From contig NZ_NESC01000012.1 in the NCBI RefSeq assembly GCF_003063575.1, positions 1 to 64,000 on the forward strand: a stretch of DNA of 64,000 nt, in the 5' to 3' direction. Position numbers and translations under genes: made by a program. The first letter of the stretch is position 1; each line of letters starts with the position of its first letter. The DNA is from Limnohabitans sp. Jir72. GTDB lineage: Bacteria; Pseudomonadota; Gammaproteobacteria; Burkholderiales; Burkholderiaceae_C. Below the pieces are notes generated by a model. That model was not told where the DNA came from. It searched no databases and saw only the letters and a program-made list of their open reading frames with translations. Positions 42,303 to 51,512 of this stretch are shown in pieces.

Positions 42303-42833
42303 ATGTCCCTGAACAAAGTCACCCCCGGCAGCAAAATTCCTGAAGCGTTCAATGTGATCATCGAAATCCCGATGAACTCCGACCCTGTGAAGTACGAAGT
42401 GGACAAAGAGTCCGGTGCTTTGTTTGTGGACCGTTTCATGGGCACCGCCATGCACTACCCCACCAACTACGGCTACGTGCCCCAGACCATCGCCGGTGAC
42501 GGTGACCCGGTCGACGTGTTGGTGATGACCCCCTTCCCTTTGCCCCCAGGCGTGGTGGTGACTTGCCGCGCCATTGGCATCTTGCTGATGGAAGACGAAG
42601 GCGGCATGGACGGCAAAATTTTGGCCGTGCCTACGGAAAAAATCTTGCCTGTCTACGCCAACATCAAAACCTTGGCCGATGTGCACGAGCTGCAGCTCAA
42701 GCAAATCGCCCACTTCTTTGAACACTACAAAGACCTCGAAAAAGGCAAGTGGGTCAAGGTCAAGGGCTGGGAAGGCGTCGAGTCTGCTGCCAAAGAACTG
42801 ATGGACGGCATCGCCAATTACCAAAAAGCCTGA
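42303..42833 (+). CDS. ppa: Inorganic pyrophosphatase, family I
   Basis: A 176-aa soluble PPase. The signature DGDPVDVLVMTPFPL near residues 65-79 carries the metal-binding aspartates, YEVDKESGALFVDR and YPTNYGYVP are also conserved, and DVHELQLKQIAHFFEHYKDLE lies near the end. It hydrolyses pyrophosphate to drive biosynthesis. It stands alone, divergent from the aldehyde dehydrogenase, with a strong terminator downstream. Confidence 0.96.
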   Translation: MSLNKVTPGSKIPEAFNVIIEIPMNSDPVKYEVDKESGALFVDRFMGTAMHYPTNYGYVPQTIAGDGDPVDVLVMTPFPLPPGVVVTCRAIGILLMEDEGGMDGKILAVPTEKILPVYANIKTLADVHELQLKQIAHFFEHYKDLEKGKWVKVKGWEGVESAAKELMDGIANYQKA

Positions 42834-42878
42834 TGGGTCTTTGCCAGCGGCTTCTGCCTGAAGCTGCTGGATCCGCTG

Positions 42879-42915
42879 AACGCCTGCCCGGTTTGCGCCG
42901 CGCAGGCGTTTTTTT
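42879..42915 (+). terminator. Terminator after ppa
   Basis: AACGCCTGC pairs with GCAGGCGTT across a 14-nt loop, followed by seven T. Confidence 0.88.
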
Positions 42916-42922
42916 GGGGTTT

Positions 42923-44098
42923 TTACTGGGGCTTTTTCAAAGGCGAGTGCTGCTGCAGGGCTTCCATGTAATTGTCAATCCCCGCTTTTTCGCGCTCCAA
43001 ATACCGCGCCACCGCTTCTGAAAACGCCGGGTGCGCCAGCCAGTGGGCGCTGTATGTGGGCGTGGGCAGCAGGGCGCGGGCCATTTTGTGCTCACCTTGG
43101 GCCCCGCCTTCAAAGCGCTTGACGCCATTGGCGATGCACCACGCGATGGGCTGGTAGTAACAGGCCTCAAAGTGCAGGCAGTCCACCCGCGCCAGCGCGC
43201 CCCAATAGCGGCCATAGGCCACTTCGGGTTGGCCTTGGGCATCCAGGTGCAGGCCGATCAGGCTGATGCCGATGGGCTGCGCTTCGTGTTCGGCCACAAA
43301 AAGCAGCCAGTTTTGGGCCATGTCGGTGCGCATGGACTCAAAAAACGCCGGGGTCAAATAGGGCGCGTTGCCGTGTTCCCAATAGGTTTGCTGGTAGCAG
43401 CGCAGCAGCAAGGCCCAGTCGTCCCCGGTCATGTCGGGGCCGCGCACGGCGCGGAACGTCACGCCCGCCTCCTGCACTTTGCGGCGTTCTTGCCGGATTT
43501 TTTTGCGCTTTTCTTGCGTCAGGCTGGCCAAAAAATCGTCGAAATCGCGCCAGCCCTGGTTCTGCCAATGGAACTGCACCTGGTCGCGCTGCAGCAGCCC
43601 GGCTTGTTCGCAGGCCTGCAGGTCGTGCGGGCTGCCAAACAAAATGTGCAGGGACGGGATGTGGTTGGTTTGGCAAATGTCCAGCAAGGCGGCCAGCAGG
43701 GCTTGGCGGGCGGCGTCAGACTCGGCCAGCAAGCGGCTGCCAGGCACGGGGGTGAAGGGCGAGGCGACCAGGGCTTTGGGGTAGTAGTCGAGGCCGTGGC
43801 GCTGGTAGGCGTCTGCCCATGCGTGGTCAAACACGTATTCGCCGCGTGAGTGGGTCTTGATGTAGAGCGGGCAGGCGGCGGCCAAAACCTCGCCTTGCAG
43901 GGTGCTGCGCCAAAGGCTGATGACTTGCAGCGTCCATCCGGTCTCGGGCGAGGCCGATTGGCTGGTCAGCATGGCCGACAAATAGGCATGCTGCATGAAG
44001 GGGGATGGCGCGTCTTGCCGGGCGAGCAGGCCGTCCCAGGCTTCAGGCGCGATGGCACTCAGGTCGTCTTCCACCCGGGTGACATAATTCAAGCTCAC
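42923..44098 (-). CDS. GNAT-fold protein, DUF482/peptidogalycan-biosynthesis type
   Basis: A 391-aa protein of the COG3146 type. SLTQEKRKKIRQERRKVQEAG (near 200-220), YLTPAFFESM and the C-terminal VKRFEGGAQGEHKMARALLP are characteristic of this tandem acyltransferase-like family. The substrate and reaction are unknown. The start is taken as GTG 44098 with TGGAAAAT upstream, because the ATG at 44200 would overlap the divergent nadE gene by about 85 bp. Confidence 0.82.
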   Translation of the reverse strand: MSLNYVTRVEDDLSAIAPEAWDGLLARQDAPSPFMQHAYLSAMLTSQSASPETGWTLQVISLWRSTLQGEVLAAACPLYIKTHSRGEYVFDHAWADAYQRHGLDYYPKALVASPFTPVPGSRLLAESDAARQALLAALLDICQTNHIPSLHILFGSPHDLQACEQAGLLQRDQVQFHWQNQGWRDFDDFLASLTQEKRKKIRQERRKVQEAGVTFRAVRGPDMTGDDWALLLRCYQQTYWEHGNAPYLTPAFFESMRTDMAQNWLLFVAEHEAQPIGISLIGLHLDAQGQPEVAYGRYWGALARVDCLHFEACYYQPIAWCIANGVKRFEGGAQGEHKMARALLPTPTYSAHWLAHPAFSEAVARYLEREKAGIDNYMEALQQHSPLKKPQ

Positions 44099-44114
44099 AT
44101 TTTCCAGCACCTGT

Positions 44115-45788
44115 ATGACTCTCCAAATTCGTGTGGCCCAGCTCAACTTTGTCGTCGGTGACATGCAGGGCAATGCCCGCAAGATCATCGATTTCGCCAC
44201 CCAGGCCCATGCCGAGGGTGCGCGCCTGGTGCTGACGCCCGAGCTGTCGATTTGCGGCTATGCGGCCGAAGACCTGTTGCTGCGCCCCGCTTTCATTGAC
44301 GCCTGTGATGATGCACTGAAAACAGTGGCCCACGAACTGGCTGGGTTAAAAGGTTTGCATGTGGTGGTGGGCCACCCCGAAGGCGGCGGCGTGCGCACCC
44401 GCAGCGTGGCGGTGACGCGCCGCCACAACCGCGCCAGCGTCTTGTGCGAAGGGCAAGTGGTGTGTGCTTACGACAAACGCGAGCTGCCCAATTACCAGGT
44501 GTTTGACGAGCGCCGCTACTTCACGCCCGGCAACGGGGTGGGGGTGTTTGAGGTCGAGGGCGTGCGTGTGGGACTGTTGATTTGCGAAGACGCCTGGTTT
44601 GACGAACCGGCTCGCCTCGCGCGTGACGCGGGCGCGCAAATGCTGGCGGTGCTGAACGCCTCGCCTTTCCATGCGGGCAAGGGCCCGGAGCGCGAGCAAC
44701 GCATGCGCGAGCGCGTGGCCGATTGCGGCTTGCCCTTGATTTACGCCCATTTGGTGGGCGGTCAGGATGAGGTGATTTTTGAAGGTCGTTCGTTTGCGCT
44801 CAATGCCCAAGGCGAAACCGTGGCGCGGGCCGAGGGTTTCCGTGAATCGGATTTGGCGGTGCAGGCAACAGTTGGGCCGAATGGCGTGGCACTGCGCGCC
44901 GCTGCCGATGCCCTTGTGCCTTTGGCCAGCGCCGATGCCGAGCTTTGGGACGCGCTGGTGCTGGGCGTGCGCGACTATTTGGGCAAGAACGGTTTCAAGG
45001 GCGCGATTTTGGGCCTGTCGGGCGGCATCGATTCGGCGCTGGTGTTGGCGATTGCGGTGGATGCGATAGGGGCTGACAAGATCCACGCGGTGATGATGCC
45101 GTCGCCCTACACGGCCGACATCAGCTGGATCGATTCGCGCGACATGGTCAAGCGCTTGAACGTGCGTTACGACGAGATTTCGATTGCACCGCTGTTTGAT
45201 GGCTTCAAGCTGGCGTTGTCGGCCCAATTTGAGGGCTTGAAAGAGGACACGACCGAAGAGAACATCCAGGCCCGCATTCGCGGCACCCTGCTCATGGCGC
45301 TGTCCAACAAAACCGGGGCGATTGTGCTGACCACCGGCAACAAGAGCGAGATGGCTACGGGTTACTGCACCCTGTATGGCGACATGGCGGGCGGCTTTGC
45401 AGTGATCAAGGACGTGGTCAAGACCCGTGTGTTTGACCTGGCCCGCTGGCGCAACCTGAACGACCCTTATGGTACGGGCAGCCAGCCAATTCCTGAGCGC
45501 ATCATCACCCGACCGCCCAGCGCTGAACTGCGACCCGACCAAAAAGACCAGGACAGCCTGCCCGCTTATGAGGTGCTGGACGCCATCATCCAGCGCTACA
45601 TGGAAAATGACGAGGGTGTGGAGGCACTGATTGCCGACGGCTTTGAACGGGCCGATGTGGAAAAAGTGACCCGCCTGATCAAGCTCAATGAGTACAAGCG
45701 CCGCCAGTCCCCGGTAGGCATTCGCGTGACACACCGCAGTTTTGGCAAGGATTGGCGTTATCCTATGACCAACAAATTCCGCGCCTGA
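44115..45788 (+). CDS. nadE: Glutamine-dependent NAD+ synthetase
   Basis: A 557-aa two-domain enzyme. The N-terminal nitrilase-type glutaminase has Glu in TPELSICGY, Lys in YDKRELPNY and Cys in LLICEDAWF. The C-terminal synthetase has the P-loop LSGGIDSALVL near residue 300, followed by TGNKSEMATGYCTLYGDMAGG. It amidates deamido-NAD using glutamine. The start lies 17 bp from the divergent GNAT-like gene. glnB follows after 34 bp. Confidence 0.96.
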   Translation: MTLQIRVAQLNFVVGDMQGNARKIIDFATQAHAEGARLVLTPELSICGYAAEDLLLRPAFIDACDDALKTVAHELAGLKGLHVVVGHPEGGGVRTRSVAVTRRHNRASVLCEGQVVCAYDKRELPNYQVFDERRYFTPGNGVGVFEVEGVRVGLLICEDAWFDEPARLARDAGAQMLAVLNASPFHAGKGPEREQRMRERVADCGLPLIYAHLVGGQDEVIFEGRSFALNAQGETVARAEGFRESDLAVQATVGPNGVALRAAADALVPLASADAELWDALVLGVRDYLGKNGFKGAILGLSGGIDSALVLAIAVDAIGADKIHAVMMPSPYTADISWIDSRDMVKRLNVRYDEISIAPLFDGFKLALSAQFEGLKEDTTEENIQARIRGTLLMALSNKTGAIVLTTGNKSEMATGYCTLYGDMAGGFAVIKDVVKTRVFDLARWRNLNDPYGTGSQPIPERIITRPPSAELRPDQKDQDSLPAYEVLDAIIQRYMENDEGVEALIADGFERADVEKVTRLIKLNEYKRRQSPVGIRVTHRSFGKDWRYPMTNKFRA

Positions 45789-45810
45789 TGGCGTGTTTTA
45801 TACATTTTGA

Positions 45811-46161
<351 letters not shown>

Positions 46162-46214
46162 TCGCCAACAAGTCGGTGGACTATGGCGATTTGCCACAGC
46201 CCCAGCTGGTCGTG

Positions 46215-46802
46215 TCAGATCAATTCAGAGCGAGCGGGCAGGCTCATGCCCGATTGTTCAACCAGCGACTCAAGCAAGGCCCTAGGCTCTGTGGCCGTGG
46301 TCACCAGTTCGGTTTGCCACGTTCCCATGAAGTCGTGTGACACAACCTGACCGATGAAGGCCATCAGGCTGTCGTAATAGCCATGGCAGTTCAAGATGCC
46401 GATGGGTTTGTCGTGGTAACCCAGTTGGCGCCAAGTCCAGACTTCAAATAACTCTTCAAAGGTGCCGATGCCGCCTGGCAACGCCAAAAACGCATCGGCT
46501 TTCTCGGCCATCATCCTTTTGCGTTCATGCATGGTGTCCACCACATGCAGTTCGGTCAGGCCGTGATGAGCCCATTCTTTCTCCACCAATGCGGTGGGGA
46601 TGATGCCAACGACCTGTCCACCAGCGCCCATTGTGGCCTGAGCGACGATGCCCATCAGGCCGTTGCGGCCACCGCCGTAAACAAGTTGCCCGCCGTGTTC
46701 GCCGATCCAGGTGCCGACTTGTCTTGCCATTTCGGCAAAGCGCGGGTCATCGCCGTTGCGTGAGCCACAGTAAACGCAAAGGGAAAATGCAGGCGCAGCC
46801 AT
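46215..46802 (-). CDS. LOG-family protein (cytokinin riboside 5'-monophosphate phosphoribohydrolase-like)
   Basis: A 195-aa Rossmann-type protein with YGGGRNGLMG (near 42-51) and the LOG signature PGGIGTFEELFEVWTWRQLG (near 107-126). Family members release bases from nucleoside monophosphates. The ATG at 46802 is chosen because the reading frame upstream overlaps dgkA. It lies 14 bp after the dgkA stop, so it may end the sigma-factor operon. It converges on glnB; a 7-bp inverted repeat (ATCGCCA/TGGCGAT) lies in the gap. Confidence 0.9.
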   Translation of the reverse strand: MAAPAFSLCVYCGSRNGDDPRFAEMARQVGTWIGEHGGQLVYGGGRNGLMGIVAQATMGAGGQVVGIIPTALVEKEWAHHGLTELHVVDTMHERKRMMAEKADAFLALPGGIGTFEELFEVWTWRQLGYHDKPIGILNCHGYYDSLMAFIGQVVSHDFMGTWQTELVTTATEPRALLESLVEQSGMSLPARSELI

Positions 46803-46816
46803 GTTGAGGTGCCTTG

Positions 46817-47236
46817 TCAGGCCTGCAAGGCCTGTTGGATGGCCGCCATCCAAGTGCCGACACACAGCAGCAAGCTGAGCAATACGGCTGCGCTGCCCAT
46901 GTCTTTGGCGCGCTTGGACAAGTCATGCCACTCTGGGCCGATGCGGTCGATGGCCGATTCAATGCCTGTATTGAGCAGCTCAACAATCATGACCAACAAA
47001 ACCGAGCCAGTCAGCAGGGCGGTTTCTACCCAGTTTTGCCCGAGCCAAAAAGCCAGTGGCAACAGGACCACAGCAGCGATCGCTTCTTGGCGAAAAGCGG
47101 TTTCGTGCCAGCCAGCCAAAAGGCCTTGAAGTGAATAACCTCCCGCATGCAAGACGCGGCTCAAGCCGGTTCGTGCTTTTTGCGGGTTGACAGGGGTGGC
47201 CTTAGATGGACGTTGATCGGACATGGGGTCATTCAT
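46817..47236 (-). CDS. dgkA: Diacylglycerol kinase
   Basis: A 139-aa protein with three C-terminal membrane helices. E(L)LNTGIESAIDRIGPEWHDLSKRAKDMGSAAV is represented by its key parts VELLNTGIES and AKDMGSAAV, which are the active site of bacterial DgkA. It phosphorylates diacylglycerol to phosphatidic acid. The start at 47236 overlaps the upstream RDD stop as ATGA; ATG 47224 is an alternative. Confidence 0.92.
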   Translation of the reverse strand: MNDPMSDQRPSKATPVNPQKARTGLSRVLHAGGYSLQGLLAGWHETAFRQEAIAAVVLLPLAFWLGQNWVETALLTGSVLLVMIVELLNTGIESAIDRIGPEWHDLSKRAKDMGSAAVLLSLLLCVGTWMAAIQQALQA

Positions 47237-47742
47237 TGGGTTGAAATCAACCGGGTTCCAGCCCATGCATCATGCCAAAACTGGCGTTGTGGGTGAAAGC
47301 GGCTGAGCAAGGCCCAGACGAGGACCCAGCCCAGCGTGAGCACTGCAACTTCCAGTGCAGGCAGTTGAAAGGGCAGGGTCACCATCAAGGGTGGCAAGAA
47401 CCAAAGCCAGGACAGGATGTAGCGCAAAAGGGCCCGTGGCTGGGTCAGGCGCTGACCCGCAGCGTCCACAGCGCTGATGTGCCAAGTTTTCATGGCCAGG
47501 GTTTGACCGCGCGACCAAAACCAGGTGAAGTAAATGCCCAGAATTAAAAATAAAAATGCTTGCAAGCCAGGGCGATTGTCCATGGCGTGTTTGGTCTGGC
47601 TGAGGGCGCTGAAAAGGTAGCCTGAGATGAAAACCACACCAAAAAGCAGCATGCCCTCGTAAAGCCAGCAGGCCATGCGTCGTTTCAAGGGGGGCGCTGT
47701 CAAGTCTGTCTGCACTGGTACCGCCGGATCGTGTTTCGTCAA
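47233..47742 (-). CDS. RDD-family membrane protein
   Basis: A 169-aa protein with about four membrane segments and the RDD-type start (PPLKRRMACWLYEGMLLFGVVF), in which the usual Arg-Asp-Asp is altered to Arg-x-x. TWFWSRGQTLAMKTWHISAVD is the conserved second motif. The function of the family is largely unknown; ion exchange has been suggested for some members. It overlaps both neighbours by 4 bp. Confidence 0.85.
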   Translation of the reverse strand: MTKHDPAVPVQTDLTAPPLKRRMACWLYEGMLLFGVVFISGYLFSALSQTKHAMDNRPGLQAFLFLILGIYFTWFWSRGQTLAMKTWHISAVDAAGQRLTQPRALLRYILSWLWFLPPLMVTLPFQLPALEVAVLTLGWVLVWALLSRFHPQRQFWHDAWAGTRLISTQ

Positions 47743-48422
47743 GAGGTAGAGCCTTCAGAGTGCGATGGTGAATCTGTAGGCTGCTGTGTGTTGGCCGCTT
47801 TGGGGACTTTGGGGAGCAAGGTTTTTCGGTCCAACGGCTGCGTGCTGCCGCCTGTTCGGGTGATGTCCTTGGCGCTGTCAATGGCGCGCGCTTGCGGGGC
47901 CACCAAGCGAACGGTTTCGGCGGGTTTAGAAATGGTGGCGGCACTTTTCGCCGGGCCCGTGGTGCCGGCCGATAGCAAGCGTTTGTCTTCGGCAGACAAG
48001 GCTTGGTAGGCTTCCCATTTGGCTTTCTTGTCCTCAGTGGACAAGCTTTGGATCGCGTAGTAGTTGAAGCGGGCTTGGTTGCGTTGCTGCGGGCTCATAC
48101 CGACCCAATCGGCCATGCGCGTGTGCATGATCGCTTGCTCATTGGCTGGCAGCTGGGTGAAGTTTTGCGAAATGGCCAGCCATTTGCTCTGTTGCTGAGG
48201 CGTCAAGCTGCCCCATTGCGCCGCCAATGGTGCCAAGGCCAATTTTTGCTGAGGTTTCAGCGCTTGCCAGTTGCTGCCCGCATTAGCCGCAGCTGTAATG
48301 GACGGCACCGGTGCAGGTGCCGTTTGCGCCGCACTGCTTAAAAAACAAGCAGTCAGCGCTATGCCGCAACACAGTTTGACCATATCTGCTGTGTCAGTTT
48401 CGCGGTTTTTTGCTTCAGTCAT
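47739..48422 (-). CDS. DUF3106 exported protein
   Basis: A 227-aa protein with a hydrophobic signal segment (VKLCCGIALTACFLSSAAQ). The DUF3106 region contains repeated NWQALKPQQKLALAPLAAQW and WVGMSPQQRNQARFN patterns, and the C-terminus is Pro/Ser/Thr-rich. The start is uncertain: ATG 48422 overlaps the DUF3619 stop, while ATG 48383 would begin directly at the signal peptide. The function is unknown; it is conserved in a sigma-factor operon in Burkholderiales. Confidence 0.8.
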   Translation of the reverse strand: MTEAKNRETDTADMVKLCCGIALTACFLSSAAQTAPAPVPSITAAANAGSNWQALKPQQKLALAPLAAQWGSLTPQQQSKWLAISQNFTQLPANEQAIMHTRMADWVGMSPQQRNQARFNYYAIQSLSTEDKKAKWEAYQALSAEDKRLLSAGTTGPAKSAATISKPAETVRLVAPQARAIDSAKDITRTGGSTQPLDRKTLLPKVPKAANTQQPTDSPSHSEGSTS

Positions 48423-48861
48423 TCTTGGCTCTGTCACCGATACCTTGTTTCAAAAACTGGACAAAGCCTGCATCTGCATAGGCGTCAGGTGGCAATTCGT
48501 CAGTCAGTAAAGCCGAGTCGATGGCAGCGAGTTCATTGGTGCGGCTGTCTTGTTGGATCCATTGAATGGCCGTCAAGCCCACCACCAGTACCAGCAAGGG
48601 CAGCACGGAAGCCAGAATGCTCCAAAGGTTGAGACCTTCGTCGCCAGATGCGGTCAAGGTGCCATTGCTTTGAATGCCTGTTTTTTTGGCAAAACTCAGT
48701 TGCATGACCGGCTTGCGCTCAGCCAAGGCCCGCTGGCGTGCCACGCGCAAGCGCTCTGAGATATCGTGGCTCAGGCTGGGTGTGGCCATGGTCAGTTGGG
48801 CTGAGAAATGCCTGCCTAAACGGTCCATGTTCAGTTCTGCTGATGTATTTTGAATTTTCAT
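48415..48861 (-). CDS. DUF3619 membrane protein, possible anti-sigma factor
   Basis: A 148-aa protein. The N-terminal cytoplasmic part (about 80 residues; SHDISERLRVARQRALAERK) is followed by one membrane segment (LWSILASVLPLLVLVVGLTA) and a short acidic periplasmic tail. Its start overlaps the ECF sigma gene stop by ATGA. A single-pass protein coupled to an ECF sigma factor is the usual layout of an anti-sigma factor, but the known anti-sigma zinc motif is absent, so the role is inferred. Confidence 0.8.
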   Translation of the reverse strand: MKIQNTSAELNMDRLGRHFSAQLTMATPSLSHDISERLRVARQRALAERKPVMQLSFAKKTGIQSNGTLTASGDEGLNLWSILASVLPLLVLVVGLTAIQWIQQDSRTNELAAIDSALLTDELPPDAYADAGFVQFLKQGIGDRAKND

Positions 48862-49481
48862 GGTCTCAATCCCTGGTTTTCCAATGTTTGGCTCAAGGCC
48901 TGAATGGCCCGGGAACAATGGGTTTTGACGCTGCCTTCTGAGCAGCCCATCACGGCCGCAGTTTCTGCTACGTCCAACTCCTCCCAATAACGCAGCAGGA
49001 AGGCTTCTCGTTGACGTGCAGGCAACGACATCACAGCCGATTCGATGTGTTCAAGGGTTTGTAGCCTGCCAACCCACTCTTCTGCGCTCTCAACGTTGTT
49101 ACCTTGGTCGCTGCTGTTGCTCACTTCCAGCAGGTCAAAATCCCCATCGGTGTCATCCGATCCAAAGTCACTCAGGTTGGTGAACAGGGCGTTGCGCGTT
49201 TTTTTGCGGCGAAACCAGTCTAAAACAGTATTGGACAGGATGCGCTGGAACAACAAGGGCAATTCGGCAACAGGCTTGTCGGCGTAATTGCTGCAAAGCT
49301 TGATCATGCTGTCTTGCAAGATGTCCAAGGCCGCATCTTCGTCCCGCACATGGTAGAAGGCGCGCTTGAAGGCCTTTTTTTCCACATTTTTCAGAAAATC
49401 TGAAAGTTCTGAGTCGGATGCCAACTTGATTTCCTGCCTTCGCGTTGGCGAGGCTGTTGCCTGTTTGTCATGAAAGGGCAT
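48858..49481 (-). CDS. ECF-type RNA polymerase sigma factor
   Basis: A 207-aa sigma-70-family factor with region 2 (FKRAFYHVRDEDAALDILQDSM, residues 38-60, and the DWFRRKKTR end) and region 4 (SLPARQREAFLLRYWEELDVAETAAVMGCSEGSVKTHCSRA). An acidic linker of about 40 residues separates them. It is first in an operon whose successive genes (DUF3619, DUF3106, RDD, dgkA) overlap by a few bases, followed closely by the LOG gene. The ATG at 49481 is preferred over an upstream TTG. The regulon is unknown. Confidence 0.92.
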   Translation of the reverse strand: MPFHDKQATASPTRRQEIKLASDSELSDFLKNVEKKAFKRAFYHVRDEDAALDILQDSMIKLCSNYADKPVAELPLLFQRILSNTVLDWFRRKKTRNALFTNLSDFGSDDTDGDFDLLEVSNSSDQGNNVESAEEWVGRLQTLEHIESAVMSLPARQREAFLLRYWEELDVAETAAVMGCSEGSVKTHCSRAIQALSQTLENQGLRP

Positions 49482-49561
49482 GCATTTCTTCAAAGGGTCT
49501 GCATACGGTCGCGTTGATTATCGCACCGGGCGCTTGTGTGATCTTGCTTGACGCGGTCTTT

Positions 49562-49590
49562 TTGGAAACCTTCTGTACAAATGCGATAAT
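49562..49590 (+). promoter_or_regulatory. Sigma-70-type promoter candidate for ilvB
   Basis: TTGGAA (49562-49567), a 17-bp spacer, and GATAAT (49585-49590). It would leave a leader of about 150 nt before ilvB. Confidence 0.5.
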
Positions 49591-49746
49591 GCGCGATTGC
49601 AATTGAAAAAAAGCAAACGGATCACCGTCCGGCACTTTTACAGTTTGGTGCCCATGTCGGTGGTCTTAAGTCCCAAAGCCACTCCACAAGAGTCGCGCCC
49701 AGGGGCACCCAAGGTTTTTCGTTAGAGAAATTCACAAAGGTTGAAT

Positions 49747-51510
49747 ATGGACATGAACAAGGCCGAAACGGCATCTGCTGCTGCGAGCGCGCAAGAATTG
49801 CGCGGCGCTGAAATCCTCGTCAAAGCGCTTCAAGCTGAGAACGTTCAGTACATCTGGGGATATCCCGGTGGTGCTGTGCTTCACATTTACGACGCTTTCT
49901 ACAAACAAGACACCATCCAGCACGTTTTGGTGCGCCACGAGCAAGCTGCCGTGCACGCAGCCGACGGCTTTGCGCGCGCCACGGGTGAGGTAGGTGTAGC
50001 GCTGGTCACTTCGGGCCCCGGCCTGACCAATGCCGTGACCGGCATTGCCACCGCATACATGGACAGCATCCCCATGGTGATCATCAGCGGGCAAGTACCC
50101 ACTGCGGCCATCGGCCTCGATGCTTTCCAGGAATGCGACACCGTGGGCATCACGCGTCCCATCGTCAAGCACAACTTCTTGGTCAAAGATGCCAAGGACA
50201 TGGCCGAGGTCATGAAAAAGGCCTTCCACATTGCACGCAGCGGCCGTCCAGGCCCCGTGGTCGTGGACATCCCCAAAGACGTGTCGTTCAACAAGGCGCT
50301 GTACACCGGTTACCCCGAGTCGGTTGAAATGCGTTCGTACAACCCGGTGCGCAAGGGGCACGGCGGACAGATCCGCAAGGCCTTGCAGCTCTTGATGTCG
50401 GCCAAGCGCCCTTACATCTACACCGGTGGTGGCGTGCTGATGAGCGAAGCCAGTGGCGAGTTGCGGGCACTGGTCGATCTGCTGAACTACCCCGTGACCA
50501 ACACCTTGATGGGCTTGGGCGCGTTCCCTGCGACCGATCGCCGCTTTCTGGGCATGCTGGGCATGCATGGCACGCTCGAAGCCAACAACGCCATGCAAAA
50601 CTGCGATGTTTTGCTGGCCATCGGTGCCCGTTTTGACGATCGCGTGATCGGCAACCCCAAGCATTTCGCTTCGGTCGAGCGCAAGATCATCCACATCGAC
50701 ATCGACCCTTCGAGCATCTCCAAGCGCGTCAAGGTGGATGTGCCGATCGTGGGTGACGTCAAGGACGTGTTGACCGAGCTGATGGGCATGATCCGCGAGT
50801 CTGGCCAAAAGCCCGACGCTCAGGCGCTGGGCCAGTGGTGGGAAACCATCGAAGGCTGGCGCAAACGCGATTGCATGAAGTACGACAACAGCAACAGCTT
50901 GGTGATCAAGCCACAAAAGGTCATCGAGACCTTGTGGAACATGACCAAGGACGCCGATGCGTACATCACCTCCGATGTGGGCCAGCACCAGATGTGGGCC
51001 GCCCAGTACTACAAGTTCAATGAACCGCGCCGCTGGATCAACTCCGGCGGTCTGGGCACGATGGGTGTGGGCATTCCCTACGCCATGGGCATCAAGCTGG
51101 CCAAGCCAGACAGCGAAGTGTTCTGTGTGACCGGCGAGGGTTCTGTGCAGATGTGCATTCAAGAACTCTCGACTTGCCTGCAGTACAACACGCCCATCAA
51201 AGTAGTGGCCTTGAACAACGGTTACTTGGGCATGGTGCGCCAGTGGCAGGAGATTGATTACTCCGGTCGTTACAGCCACAGTTACATGGACGCGCTGCCC
51301 AACTTCGTCAAGTTGGCCGAGGCTTATGGCCACGTTGGTATTCTGGTCGAAAAACCGGAAGATGTGGAGCCTGCTTTGCGCGAGGCCCGTCGCCTCAAGG
51401 ACCGGACTGTGTTCCTGGACATTCGCACGGACCCCACAGAGAACGTTTTCCCCATGGTGAAGGCGGGCAAGGGCATCACCGAGATGCTGCTTGGCGCGGA
51501 GGATCTGTAA
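49747..51510 (+). CDS. ilvB: Acetolactate synthase, large (catalytic) subunit
   Basis: A 587-aa ThDP enzyme. YIWGYPGGAVLHIYDAF contains the start of the PYR domain and RHEQAAVHAADGFARATG contains the catalytic Glu. The ThDP-binding part runs from GEGSVQMCIQELSTC to NNGYLGMVRQWQE. It condenses pyruvate with pyruvate or 2-oxobutyrate for valine, leucine and isoleucine. ATG 49747 has AAAGG upstream; a TTG lies two codons earlier. It is followed after 2 bp by ilvN. Confidence 0.96.
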   Translation: MDMNKAETASAAASAQELRGAEILVKALQAENVQYIWGYPGGAVLHIYDAFYKQDTIQHVLVRHEQAAVHAADGFARATGEVGVALVTSGPGLTNAVTGIATAYMDSIPMVIISGQVPTAAIGLDAFQECDTVGITRPIVKHNFLVKDAKDMAEVMKKAFHIARSGRPGPVVVDIPKDVSFNKALYTGYPESVEMRSYNPVRKGHGGQIRKALQLLMSAKRPYIYTGGGVLMSEASGELRALVDLLNYPVTNTLMGLGAFPATDRRFLGMLGMHGTLEANNAMQNCDVLLAIGARFDDRVIGNPKHFASVERKIIHIDIDPSSISKRVKVDVPIVGDVKDVLTELMGMIRESGQKPDAQALGQWWETIEGWRKRDCMKYDNSNSLVIKPQKVIETLWNMTKDADAYITSDVGQHQMWAAQYYKFNEPRRWINSGGLGTMGVGIPYAMGIKLAKPDSEVFCVTGEGSVQMCIQELSTCLQYNTPIKVVALNNGYLGMVRQWQEIDYSGRYSHSYMDALPNFVKLAEAYGHVGILVEKPEDVEPALREARRLKDRTVFLDIRTDPTENVFPMVKAGKGITEMLLGAEDL

Positions 51511-51512
51511 TC

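Noticed and set aside
49732..51333. A 533-codon minus-strand open frame opposite ilvB
   Set aside because: It is antisense to a certain gene and gives a His/Val/Gln-rich sequence with no domain.
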